Below, one piece after another: positions 44,066 to 56,343 of a stretch of 64,000 nucleotides of DNA (the first letter of the stretch is position 1; each line of letters opens with the position of its first letter). Made by a program: the position numbers and the translations under genes. Source of the stretch: Isoetes taiwanensis (lineage: Eukaryota; Streptophyta; Lycopodiopsida; Isoetales; Isoetaceae); assembly GCA_021234155.1 (NCBI GenBank), contig JAJEKV010000056.1, positions 2,587,330 to 2,651,329 of the forward strand, given 5' to 3'. The notes under the pieces were generated by a model. It had not been told where the DNA came from. It saw only the letters and a list, made by a program, of their open reading frames with translations, and searched no databases.

Positions 44066-47000
44066 GATATAAATTCATTGGTTTAGGTGTTTTTCGTTGA
44101 AACCACAATTTTGTGGAGCTGCTCGTACAGATAAATGCTTGGGGAGGAGTGGCTCTCATCTTCAATTCAATTCTCATGTATTATAGTAATGGAGCATTTT
44201 CGATCCATGGATGTAGGCGTGGAAGCAAGTGATGGCCATCGCATCCATTATTACTAGCAAAATAATATAAGGACCTGAAGGGCTTGATAAAGGAATGCCA
44301 ATCAGCAAGTTGGCAGTTTTATATTGTCACCAAAAGAAGGAAAAAAAAGAGAAAAAATAGGACCCTCTTAAGAGTTTTATCTCTGAATGTACACTCTGTA
44401 ATAACTAGATTCAGAAGTTAATCACTTTTCACTATGTTTTGATAGCTCAAAACCTAATGCATTGCCAGCCTGTTTCTCTACAGTATAAAGTTGTCGGTAT
44501 GCATGTTGCTGGTAACTAATTCTAACAAGATCATGATGTATAGCATTTAGGCCTAGCTGCTATTCCATCCGTGTGGTAACCAAATGGTCTCTCGATTGGA
44601 TGAATTCCTTTGACCATGTCTATCGGTCCTCGAGTCCAATGCTCCTCAAGGTTGGTAATTATGCTTCAGATGCTTTATTTGCTCCTATTGCCCAGGTTGG
44701 ATCCTGGATGCTCAATTCGAGATTGTCAGGGGCTAAAAACAATCAATTTACGACTATTGCAAAGCAATCAATATGGCATAGTGTTTTTATTATTGTTAAA
44801 GGCTATTCGACAAAGATGATCAAGTCAAGGGTGTGTACGTTCCTCATATGGTCCTTTAGATTCTCCAAGACTCTCTAAAGACTCTGTTGGATATGTTTAG
44901 ACGATGCCCATGGGCAAACTTATGGTCTTGCCGACCTTGCAGTTGCTGGGCTGACTGAAATCTAACCTGCACTGCATGCTGTTGAACAGCCTCACGAAGA
45001 GCCTGCTAATAGAGTGCTTGTTGCAATAAAGCATGTTGTCATACATAGCTCCAGACTATAGCCACAACTAGAAGGCTCTCCACTGCGGGATGAAGGGGAA
45101 ATGTAAATCAAAAAAATCAAAACATCGACTTTTGCGCGAGAGCGCCACCATCAAAAGAATACACTCTACCCCGTCCAAAGACAGAGTCTATCATGCTCTG
45201 TAGCCAATTCAGAATTGTCATGCCATAGCCGGAATAAAATTGGCCGAAACCTAAAAAGAATTACCACCAAACCTTTTAGAATAGGTAAGAATTCGTTAAG
45301 ATTATATTGTTGAAGATTCATCGAGAGTCCCACTTCTCTCACATTTGTATTGCAAGTCAAAGTGAATGTCTGAAAGTCAAAGGCAATGCTAAAAGTCAGC
45401 ATTAACCCATTGGATCAAAGTCCACTTTCAAAGTTCGAAGTCACCTATTAGAAGCCAAAGTCAAAGTTTAAAGACTAAACGAACATTTTTTTCTAAATGT
45501 GCTGAAAGAACCTCAGAGATTTAGGTGTAAGGAAATGCATCAGGGTCGTAAAAAAATGAATTTTACACAAGACACAAGATTATCAACACATTTTACACAA
45601 GACAAAATATATCGACACATTTGACTGCCATATTGACACTAGTCTCTAACTAATGATTCCTAACTAATGATTCCTAAGACGTGATCATTCACTTTTGAAG
45701 CAATCCTAAGGATTATGATATTCAAAAAACACAAACAATAGCCATACTTGATGATTAGAGTTTATAGTCCTCCCCTAGACCTCCTCTATTTTTGTTTCTA
45801 TAATCCATTTATCATTCTACATCCTCTCTGCATAGAAAGCTCTAAGAGTATGGTATTGTAGTTTTAAATTATATTTTGGACACATCATGCCTCTCAAGGG
45901 TTTATCTTGTTTGATGGATTTGTTCCTATTGCACTTGCCATTGACTGCTGTTTGTAATGCAAGATCAATATTTGAATTTGGATCTATAACTTTGTCGAAA
46001 AGAATGCTAATTGGAACGTATACTAAGCTACCTAACAATGAGCTAATCACTATTAAAAGTAGCATAGTTTCTCTAGATTCTCCAAGATTCCTTTTGTCAG
46101 TTATGCGTTGAAGGTTGTTTTTCTCAAGATTCCCATTTCTCTTATGTTCGGATTGCGAGTCAACGTGAAATTTAAAAGACAATGGATGCAAATAGGTGTA
46201 GTTCTTATGGTGTCTACTTCAAGCTCTAAATTTGAGGGATTCAAAAATTACATGAAGATTGTCCTGGATTGCCTAAGATCATACGAGGACTCTCTAAGGT
46301 TCTGTAAGTTCTATGGCTACTCTCGATTCCCTGAGATTCTTATCAAAGAAGTGTCTAAGTTTTATAAGAATCTATCAAGGTTCTCTTAGCTTCCATGAAT
46401 ATCTCCCTAGATTCCCTAAGATGGCATAAGGATTCTTGAAGGTTTTGCATATACAAAAAGCAATTTTCCTAGATAGAATACGATTTGGGCTTTAGGTCCA
46501 GGAAAATTAAAAATCAAGATGTGAAGAAACATACGAGATCCTCCTATAGCGAAGAATCATCCAAATTTCATAAGAATCTATCAAGGTTCGCTCAGCTTCT
46601 CTAGAACTTCTATAGAGTGTATGAAGTTCTAGGAAGATCCCCCTTAGGTTCTTCAAGCTTCTATGAACATCTCCATAATTTGTATGATTTGTAATATATA
46701 GAGACATTAGCTCCACCAAATTTAAAGTAGTGTGACATATAGAGACAATCTCGAACTTTATTAAAAATCAAGATGTGAAGAAATATATGATTGTTATCTT
46801 TAAATGCAATTTGAAAGATTTGTAACAAGCAAACACATGATCTCCACCAAATTTAAAGTGGCGTAATACATGTGCATATAATCCAACTTTATACTAAACA
46901 AACATATTGTTCGAAAAAAAAATCTTCATTATCCACCTCCCAAAGATTACAATCCCCTTCGTGTATATGCAAGTTGTACAAAGATTTCTGGAAATCCATC

Positions 47001-47141
47001 GTTTGAAATTCATGTGTGGAATAAGTAACATGGTTAGTTGTCGATAAGTAACAGGCTTATTAACTGTTACAGGGCTGGAATATCAAGTTAACATGCAATT
47101 ATCAAGCTTGACGTGCCGAAATGCATGGTAAAACACAAATA
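44066..47141. other. 3' flank of SPPL1 and unassigned repeats
   Basis: The first 500 bp probably hold the 3' untranslated region (several AATAA-like signals). Further on are diverged AGATTCT-type minisatellite patches (44850-44880 and 46050-46700). There are also old local duplications. TTGCAAGTCAAAGTGAA at about 45350 resembles TTGCGAGTCAACGTGAA at 46153. ATCAAGATGTGAAGAAA occurs at 46513 and 46769, with CTCCACCAAATTTAAAGT at 46710 and 46841. I support no other gene. Confidence 0.5.
46050..46720 (+). repeat. Second patch of AGATTCT-type minisatellite
   Basis: Diverged copies of the same short motif as at 17.9-18.6 kb (TAGATTCTCCAAGATTCC, CCTAGATTCCCTAAGA), interspersed with other sequence. 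Confidence 0.65.
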
Positions 47142-48296
47142 TGAGTCAAGAAATTGATAGTTGTCCGATACATTAAGCAATGTCAGATATGTCAGCAAAC
47201 AAAGGCAGAACAGTTACGCATCCCACGGGAATTGCAACCCTTAGATGTTCCTAATCTAAAATGGGAAGTTATTACCATGGATTTCATCGTGGAGCTTCCC
47301 CGCACTATAAGGGACTTTGATGCCTTGATGGTGGTAGTCGACAAGCTTTCCAAAATGGCGCACTTTTTGCCATGTTGGACCACAGATACTGCATTAGATA
47401 CCGCCTTGTTGTTCACGATGGAGGTGTTTCGCCTTCATAGGATGCCCCGTACCATAATATCCGACCAGGATCCTAAGTTTGTTAGTGCATTTTGGAGCGA
47501 TTTTTTTAGCACTATACAAACTAAGCTTGCCATGAGCAATGGCTTATCACTCGCAGACGGATGGCCAAGCAGAGCGTACCAATCACATAATAGAATATAT
47601 GCTACGTAACTATGTCTGGAACAAGCAATCCCAATGGGCAGATTATATTCATTTGGCGAAGTTCGCCTATAACAGTACTAAAGAGGAGTCTTCAAGGATG
47701 TCTCCGTTTATGATCAACTATGGCTATCAATGCCTTACTCCAGACACATGGCATAATCCGGTTTCCAAGGTGGAAATGTCTCAACAATTGCTTATAGATA
47801 TGCAGGCTCCAGTCGAGGAAGTGCGAGGGTATATGCTAGCCGCCAGAGCCCGGCAAAAGAGCCTTGCCGATCAGCATTGGAGACCACGGAAATTTCAAGT
47901 TGGTGAGTCCGTATGGCTAAAGATCAAGGTGAAGCAAGCCAAACTCAATTTGGCAATTGCAAGAAGCTTGCATCTAGATGGGCGGGACCCTTTGAGATAA
48001 CCGAGAAGATAGGTTCTCAGGCCTACCGGTTGAATCTATCCGCGCATTTTTAGAAAGTCTTTCATGTGAGCCTTCTCAAGAAGCATAATCCCGATCCAGA
48101 AGAAATCGTTGACACACCCACACTTCTGGAGATGACGGACGATCAATTGGAGATTGTGCATGAGGCTCTCCTTGATCGTGCATATAAGCAAACCCGCAGA
48201 ACTCAAATCTTGCAGTATTTGGTTAAGTGGAAACACTTGCCGACAGAAGACACAACTTGGGTTATTAAAGCGGACTTGGACAAGGCTTACTGATAA
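47142..48296 (+). pseudogene. Chromovirus integrase and chromodomain
   Basis: Integrase begins in the zinc-binding region (CQICQQTK) and continues with ITMDFIVELP, IISDQDPKF and, after a frame change near 47540, QTDGQAERTN, giving the three acidic sites. The C-terminal domain has RPRKFQVGESVWLK and then a frame change near 47990. VSLLKKHNPDPEE leads to a chromodomain at about 48150-48296: LLDRAYKQTRRTQILQYLVKWKHLP and DTTW. The Trp residues of the aromatic cage are present. Chromodomains in these gypsy elements are thought to steer insertion to marked chromatin. The upstream half of pol is missing. Two or three frameshifts and a TAG near 48052 make it inactive. Confidence 0.88.
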
Positions 48297-49538
48297 GAAC
48301 TTCCCTGAATACCTGAATAAACATAAGAACTTTTACACAAATTAGTAGCCAAAGCCTTTTCAAAGGAGCTCTCCACCCAACCGGGCCACTCAGCTAGCAA
48401 TATCAGGCTGGAATATAAAGACAGTAAGGCATATCTGGCAATCAGCTTCTGCTAGTAGCTCCTCCCTTGAGCTAGCAGTTACGCCAAGAGTTGGGTTTAG
48501 GAATAGTAATAAGTTACTAGACAAGATCAACAGAAGCTCTAGGGAAAAGAAATAGCTTTCTTAGAATCAGATTCAAGCGCCAAGGGTTAAGCAGTCTTCT
48601 TTGACCCCCGGTCACCCTTTCTATCATTTCTCTCTCATACGGATGAATCAGAATACCTGTTGCACTAATCCGGAAACTAGATTCCGAGCCGGTTCCAGAA
48701 AATTAAAATTCGCCCAAACCCGATCTCTGTTTGCGGAGATATAGCTAATTAAAGTTTGGGTTCTATTTATAGAAGTATCTGCGGCTTTAGCCTTCTTTGG
48801 CCTGCCTTTGCCTTTTGTTCCCAACCATGATATATACTAACTCTATATGATTCCACCCAATGCATAATCATATTGGCCACTCCCCCGAGCTCATTGTTAG
48901 ATATTAACCTTAAACCATATCACTTACCCAGACTTTATACGGCAATGCCAGGGTCGAACCATTCAAGATGCGATCGACTCCAACCCTAATGGTAGGCATT
49001 GCATTATGGATCCGACAGGGATCATCTAAAGGGTCGGGCTACATGCATCCTAGATGGCGAATTGGGCATATAGGCATTCATGATAGGACATATTAGTCTA
49101 CAGCTATAATGGGAACATTGCCATTCCCTACGCCGAGACGAAATGCAAGCCTTAGGCATGATAGGATTTTCTTCATTCATATTTCTTTTTTCTTAAGGGG
49201 GTGGTCCCTTCAGCCACACTACTTAAATTATTTTATAAGTACTGATGTACTGTACTTTTGCAGGCCAGTAGCGTGTATTGACGTACTGCAGAAGATCCTA
49301 GGCCTCAGTCTGGGGCCATCTCTTGTTATTTAATTGTTATTTTGTATGTGTCCTCCTATCTAAGTTTGTTCGTATCGTATTTCTTGTCTACTGTTAAGGG
49401 ACTTTGGTCCTAGAACTACTTTATGTAATCCTGTATTATTTCAGCAAGTAAAGTTATCTTTTGTAACTTATTTTTTTTTCTTAGGTAAACTAACCCCAAT
49501 GCTGAGGACACCATACTCCAAGGGGGGAAGAAGTTCCA
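48297..49538 (+). other. Chromovirus 3' non-coding region and polypurine tract
   Basis: No gene recognised. AAGGGGGGAAGAAG at 49520-49533 is the likely polypurine tract just before the right LTR. Confidence 0.6.
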
Positions 49539-50725
49539 TGTGATTATACGGTATATGTATACAAATGATGACATGTCACCAGGGTATAACTAGACACTTA
49601 TGGGTCAATAAGGGATAACTTGGGTTAACCTAAAAGGGTTTTTATTAGCTATGCTAAAATGTTCTCTGTTTAGATGGAATGGTTAATTTCTCTTTATGTG
49701 TTACTAAGATGATGATGGATACTTTGATTATGATTATATTCTCTCTTTCTGTTTCTCCTGTGCGCCTGGGGTTAAGGGAGGGTAGAGACCTGAAAGCTTC
49801 CTAGAAGTAGGGATGTCTCTAGTTAGAACCCTTAAGACCCAGTACGTGCGGCCTGTGCACAAGAGCCCACCTGGCTATGGACGCTATGAAGTGATTCAAC
49901 ACCAGACAACGGGTATGATGGTGAAATGGGGGTGGAGTCTTGCCTAGCGAGGCTATAGGACTCCTACAGTGTGCTAGGCTTATAGTCAGTCACTGAATGT
50001 GGGCCGGGTATAGGTCTGACACTCCCTGGGTCCCAGGATGAGTGCCTATATGGACGTCTTGGGACTCGAACGGGCAATTGAGATGACCTTTAGATTTAGG
50101 AGAGTAAATAGGGTACGCATTGGGGGTCACCGATGTGGCACATGTTCTCTAGGACACCCAGGGATCCGCATGCCTAGGGAGGGGACGCCTCCCTGACCTG
50201 TCTCATCGGACTGGGGAGATCTAACCCGGGAGTAGTCTCATAGAGTGATTCCATGAGATTGCATCTCCGGAAGGCTACAATCATGCCATAGCATGTTTCA
50301 GCCTATCTGCAAGGTGTGCACAAGAGGGGCAGATGGGGTGGACTACCCTAGCCATTGTTCTATGCCAGCCAATGCCATGTTATACCTTTGTCTGCTGTTA
50401 TCTTGAGATCCTGACCGTCAGTCGATCCCATGGAATCTGAGCCCAGGATAGAGCTCTTATTTATGGTATTTTGCTTATGTCATCTTGCACTTGTATTACT
50501 ATGTGGATGACGATGATGGATGGGCCACCCTTCGTGGTGGAATATTATTTTGAGCATGATTGATGTGTACTAATATGTATATACGCTTTCGTGTATAGGA
50601 CACGTAACCATCCCAAGTGGTCCGAGTTAGACGGAGGGCCTTCCTATGGTGATGTAGTTGCCACGAGAGGGAAATTCCCCATATTTATACGATGGGAGCA
50701 TCGTATAGATTCTGGGAGCGTCACA
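49539..50725 (+). repeat. Chromovirus right LTR (1187 bp)
   Basis: Starts TGTGATTATACGG and ends GGGAGCGTCACA like the left LTR. It is clearly diverged from the left copy throughout and lacks its roughly 300-bp central segment, so the pair is old or comes from different copies. Confidence 0.88.
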
Positions 50726-53562
50726 CGTTGGGCAAATTATAGATCCCAAATTTGGGAATTCATATAGTTTGGCCTTTATTTAGAAGGTGGTGGCAATGCA
50801 TTGTGTAGAGCCAATAGGATCATAAAGGCCATTGATTGCGAGAGTTGTGAGGGAACTAAAGGAAGCTTCTGAAATTGAAGCTAAACTACAATATCACGAA
50901 AGTGAAGATAATGATGCAACTTGACACATAGCCTAATACATTTTTATTTGTTGTTTTTGGTCTACACAATCAGTAATCTACTTACCCAATTTTTGGCATC
51001 TGTGCACACATACATACACCTTGAATTAATGTGCAAAAAGGTAATATGAGCAGGAAGACACGCATACATAATTACAAGTACTTTACTTGGAAGTTGCATA
51101 GAATGATTGTGCAAGCTATAACTTGCAAAGAGCTTCCGAATGGATAAGAAGGAGATTGTACGTGTTTTTCTAAACCAAAGACACAATATCTATTTTATAT
51201 TCCAAGGAAGTGGATGTTACTTATACTACTGGCTGGGTTCCATAATACAAGAATTAAATTGCCAGATTCATAAGTGGCACATGATGATTTTATCCACACT
51301 TCCAACTACATTTAGGAAAACAAAAAGGTACAACGTTTACAGCCTTAGTCTGAACAGAAGAACACATTACAAATAGAAAAGATTCTTCCACCCGCATCAC
51401 AATAGTAGTTTAGTCAATAAGAAAATGGAATCATGACATCAAAGAAATAAATTTGTGCACCATCAATGGCATATGTGTTTTTTATGAAGCTCCTAATGGC
51501 AAATAATGCTTTGAGAAGAGTATTGTTGCTGCAAAAAGTGCCAAACTTCAGATAATGTTTAACCAAACAACATGCAAAACATGGATCAAAACGTACCAAA
51601 CACCAAACAAATGGGCAAAGCATGCAATAAAGAGTAACTTGGAAAGAGGAGCATAACATCATAAATAAGATTTGTGCACCTTAATGCCTGATGTAACTTT
51701 TGGAAATCACTTTTATGTACAGTTTGAATCCATTTCCATAAAAATACCACTGCAAAGTAATGGAAGTAAGGACAAAACTCAACTTCAAGAAAAGTAATAT
51801 CACAGTTTAACTAAGAAAGCAAATAAAAAAACAGAGAAGATACAGAAAACTACATCCATCTTTCTTAAGTCTGATCTATCCTAAATCAATCTTCAAAGCA
51901 TGAGCAAGCTCTATTGATGTAAACGACTAGCATGTCAGTGGGTCATCGCAGCTATATATGTCTCTTATTGCCAGGTGGAGACAGTATTCATCCTTAATAT
52001 TAGCAACTATGTACCTTTCCCAGAACCTGGAATCATGTAGTATAAGCATTGTGCTTCACTTATTAAACCAGAAAAATCAAATAAAGGGAAAATGAAAGAG
52101 CCGAGGATAAAATGCATTACCGTAGTAGAACAAAAATTAGCTGGAAAGACCACCTTAAAGGAAAGCCTCCTTACAAACATCTATCTGCGAAAAAATTAAA
52201 AAACTGACTTTGGGAACCAAACAAATATTGGAAACATGTAACCCAAATCTAGATAAAAAATCGAGCCAATCAGTCCGGCATATTCTATGCTAGTTGCAAA
52301 GGAAATGGCACATTCTATGCTGGTTTGAGACGAAAAGTTATATGCTCACACAAAATATAAAATGCTGGTCAGAGCGAAAGACCTAAAGATGAAAGTGATG
52401 TTCTCGGCTTCTCCATTTGAAGATGGATGCTTACCAAGATGCTCCAACAGAACAGTACCTCCAGCATGCAATTGGCCCCCAGCTCCCCAGCCGCCTCTGC
52501 AATTTGGTAACCAGCTTTTGATCTAGGAGCGACATTACAGCACCGTCCAAAATAATTTCTGAAACGGTTGTAACCCCACAGGGCAGAAAAATTGCTACAC
52601 GAACTCTGACCATGAGCACGAAAAACCCGGATTCATGGGTTCTGCCAAAATAGAAGAGATGTGAGGCGAATTGCAATTTAGACTAGTTTTGCCTCAGTAG
52701 ATTAGTTATGATTGTGTGCATTAGAAGCAATCGGCCTGGCCAAGTTATACATGCTGGGTTTGCCATAACAGAGAAGCATACAAGGAGTGCAGGAACACAA
52801 GCCATTTGAGATTTAGAATTTTTGAATTGCAAAGTAACGAGGAATCAATCTGTTTGAATGAGCTTTGATTTCACTTGCCTATCGTACTTGCAAAACTCTA
52901 AATCTTCCATGTTTAGAAAAAATTTATGAGGGTGCTTTATCTTTGATGTATAATATGTTCTTTGCAATCTTCCAAGACCATATTATATGGGGGATTACTA
53001 CAAATTTAGAACTTGCAGCAATTTTTTCTGTTGCACAATTAGGCCTTCTTAAACAGCAGCATCTTTAAAAGCAAAAAAAAAAAATATATATATATATATA
53101 CCAGGGAATTATAATAATGTAAATCACAATTGGCATTTAATTGGCAGTTCTTCAATCTGAGGGCATTGTAAAATACTTTATAAAATCTCTGATACATTAG
53201 CCATCAGAATCCTGCTTCAAAATCAACTAGCCTACTACTAAACTTAGCTGCACTACGCAGATGAATAGATGTTCCATTTCCAATACAAAAATAGATCCAC
53301 AATATTTCCATATGCACCTACTTTCTCAGCAACAGTAGAACTTGCTCCAGCAAAAAAACAAAAAAAAAAATTGATATATTAACACATTTTGAGAACAAGC
53401 AGGTCCATTTGCCTATTGTGAAAGAGCAACTCCAATATCAAGTGGCATACAATTGAACTTTCAAAAGGTTTATCATGCTCAATCGGACGTAAGATTGCAA
53501 CAGCAAAAGCGAACAGGCGACATCAGCAGAAAGTGCCCCTCATATTTTCACGTCACACCAAT
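50726..53562. other. AT-rich region, no confident gene
   Basis: A possible minus-strand exon at 52676-52436 (GC-richer, ending in a good donor CTTG/GTAAGC) has the alternative frame GGQLHAGGTVLLEHLG, unassigned. A minus frame near 51500-51430 contains YAIDGAQI, faintly like the first catalytic block of Harbinger transposases. An (TA)n run lies near 53083-53099. Confidence 0.35.
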
Positions 53563-53655
53563 GTTTATGTGTCGGGATTCCGGCCAGAAAGTTGGCCTCC
53601 GTGCGTTGGACGCACGTCGACCAATTTTCTAGGCCAAAATCCCTTCCACATAAAC
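53563..53655. repeat. 93-nt near-complete hairpin
   Basis: GTTTATGTG... at the left pairs with ...CACATAAAC at the right over about 35 bp with several mismatches. The apex is CGTGCGTTGGACGCACG, whose CGTGCG/CGCACG arms are perfect. No coding content. It could be a tiny MITE or a small-RNA-type foldback. Confidence 0.75.
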
Positions 53656-53679
53656 GTTCCTCTATACATTAAAAAAAAT

Positions 53680-54529
53680 GGAAAACTACCAAAATATCTG
53701 AGTTTATGTATTCACCAAAATGCCCCTATGAGTTTCAAAATTACGAAAATGCCCCTAGCTCAAATAAATACACTGTATAAAATAAACATACAAACAAATT
53801 ATCAATTTGCCCCAAACTTAATTACCAAAATACCCCTACACACCAAACTTAATTAACAAAATGCCATTCCATATCAATTTTGATCAATGTACATCAAATT
53901 TAATTATCAAAATGCCCTATAAACCAAAGTTCATTACAAAATGTCCTTACATACTTATCCTACTCAATCTACACTAAATCCTCAAGAATACAAATTTGAA
54001 TTTGACAAAGAGATTATAGAAGTCACAATTATCACTAAATTGGAGCCCTACAAATATGTGCATTGTGTCCCTTTCATTACACCTTCCACAAAGTTCTTCC
54101 TCTTCTCTATATCTTCTTCTCCCGTGCGTATGCATTTAGGTTTTCGATGTTCAGGAGGCCTGCGTGTGGCTGGTGGTAACATGCCTCCAATAGCATCATC
54201 GTGTGCTAAAAGCACAAGAAATACTGGCTCCTTGTAAGTGTCGCATCAAGACTGTGTAGGAGTATCTTGGTAATTAGGTTTGGTGTATAGAGCATTTTAG
54301 TAATTAAATTTGGTGTAGACTGATCAAAATTTGGCAATTAAGTTTGGTGTGTAGGCGTATTTTGGTAATTAAGTTGGGTGTGTAGGGGTATTTTGGTGAA
54401 TTAGTTTGGTGTGCAGGGGCAAATTGGTAATTTATTTGTATATTTATTTGAGTTGGGGGCTTTTTGATATTTTGAAATTCATATGGCTAATTTACATAAA
54501 CTCTTAGGGGTATTTTGGTGGTTTTTCCT
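53680..54529. mobile_element. 850-bp foldback element with about 270-bp terminal inverted repeats
   Basis: The left arm (53680 to about 53940) and the right arm (about 54255-54529) are diverged reverse complements. Each arm is built of about 30-bp units with the theme CACCAAACTTAATTACCAAAATACCCCTA. The ends read GGAAAAC[T]ACCAAAATA. Flanks TTAAAAAAA (left) and TTAAAACGA (right) could be a worn 9-bp duplication, as in Mutator-like elements. The 300-bp centre has a small ORF with no known domain. Confidence 0.8.
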
Positions 54530-56343
54530 TAAAACGATTTGCGGACACTCATTTTTGTAATTACATAAACTCATCCTAATCGCTATTTTTTAACAAAAAA
54601 AAAAAAAGGCCGCAAAAAAGAACCATTTAATCCCAACAAAAAGTTGGAGCCATACACGTGGCAAGGGGAGCAAGACCCAAAAGGGCAAGAGGAGACACCA
54701 TGGCAAAGAGACAAACAAGCACATGTAGATCTAATTGAACCCTGATTCAAACCTCTGATTGAAACCGACACATCAATGTCATTCTCCTGCAACATGTGGC
54801 AAGCACAAAACCGGTAACGAAGAACCCAAGGCAGAACGCCATGTTCATCCGGGCAAGTAAAATATGAAAAGGGCCATCCGGATAGCTTCCAGATAGCCAT
54901 AGGTTCCGGATTACAAAATGGGTAAGGATTTCATATTTAAAAGTAAATGTCCATTACCCGATATTAAAATAGGAAGATCTGAGTTAAACATGAAAAGTCC
55001 ATCCAGATAGCCTTTCGGATAGCCATAGAAGAGGAAACGCCTCAGGGCAACAACCATGGCTCTCAAGACAAACAACCATGGCCAACCCTGCTGCTGCTGG
55101 TCTCGTATGGGTCCCTTATGGGTCCTTATGCTAAAAAAAATTGTGAAACCCAAAAAAAAAGAAAAAAGAAAAAAGCCACAACCATTTGATGCAATTAACA
55201 CTTACATATACAAGAATGCAAACGATGTTCTTGGACTTAATAAGAAGAATTTGTGTGGGAGGGTTGAAGACATGGATTTTATTCAAGAATCAACTCCTCA
55301 AACATGCCATCATAGCTGATGAAAACCAAACCTATAGACATTTTCCACCTACAAACACGCATAGATTCTTGGCTCCCTATACACTCCCCCACCTTTTTCC
55401 CTTTATATTTGCACAATTTAATTCCTCCTCTATATTTAATCTCTTTATACTTGCAATAAGGGTTCAATTCCTCCTTTATATTTAAATGCAATTGCTCCTC
55501 TATATTTTGATGAAACTCCTCCCATAGTTCATAGGGCCCTATGTTCCATGAGCAAATGCAAAAGTTTATTCTTGGTCTTTTATAGTAGGAAAACCATCTT
55601 GACCAATTAATATAAGAATAGAATGTTGTTAGATTTACTATTGCAGAGAAGATCGAACGTGGTGTAATAGAATATTCAGTTATATAAATGTAAAATGACC
55701 AAAGATAAAATTTCCAAGATATTTTTATGTCAAAAGTGTTGAAAGCTTGTCCAGAAGACAAACTTAGCATAGGATGTTTCATGCGTCTGCAAAGGCTAAT
55801 GATTGTAAATTGAAGATAGTTACCACAGAGGAAAACATTTACAAAGGCATCACTTCAAAAACAATATTGTCTTAGAGCCATGAGCAAGAAACTATAAATT
55901 ATGCACACAAAACATATCTTCATGACTCTACTCAAGATATCGTAATTTGCATATTGGTATTAACAAAACTCCTTATCCCATACCACTTTTTTCATTTGTA
56001 CAATGCTCTAAACAATATTTCATAAAGAAAATGACGCGAGTCTAATTAACAGAAAGCATAGAAAGCTAGTCTAATTAACAGAAGCTTAGCTGGTTAGAAG
56101 CTCCTTTGCAGTTTAGTATGGATGCATATATTACACTGAATAATAACAATTGCATGTCTCAACTGGAGACGAATTAAAGCTAACCTTTTTGGATATGCCT
56201 GGAGCTTTGCACAGTTAGATATCCAGTTTTAGAGACAGAAAATAACACATAAGATGAGATCTAAGCTAAAATTCATATTAGAGCTAAGTATGCAGTAGTT
56301 GCTTGGTACGTTGTAAGCCATTTTGCTCTATTTCTGTTTTTCC
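54530..56343. other. Unassigned sequence with short local repeats
   Basis: It contains an A-rich run at 54594-54607, a near-repeat of ATCCGGATAGCTTCCAGATAGCCATAG (about 54868 and 54993), and an interspersed CTCCTCTATATTT motif near 55420-55515. It may be the 3' non-coding part of the DUF7869 element. No gene supported. Confidence 0.4.

Larger units (their letters stand above)
35566..50725 (+). mobile_element. LTR-bracketed chromovirus mosaic carrying host-like genes
   Basis: Two related long LTRs bracket 12.4 kb. The left part has a primer-binding site, an H3-like frame, an extra ORF and gag. The right part has integrase, chromodomain and polypurine tract. Protease, RT and RNase H are missing. 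Between gag and integrase lies 41.58-47.14 kb with an SPPL1-like gene that has introns. No matching target duplication flanks the outer LTR ends (ATTTA left, CGTTG right), so this may be a rearranged composite and not one insertion. Either an element took up a genomic segment, or two damaged copies flank a host gene. Confidence 0.7.

Noticed and set aside
44573-44878. 101-codon plus ORF downstream of SPPL1
   Set aside because: No family resemblance, and its end lies in minisatellite-like sequence.
51414-51662. YAIDGAQI as a Harbinger transposase fragment
   Set aside because: Only one short block matches and no other transposase motif is nearby.
52431-52676. Host gene exon ending in GTAAGC
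   Set aside because: Plausible donor and GC content, but no recognisable protein and no second exon. Mentioned only in the region entry.
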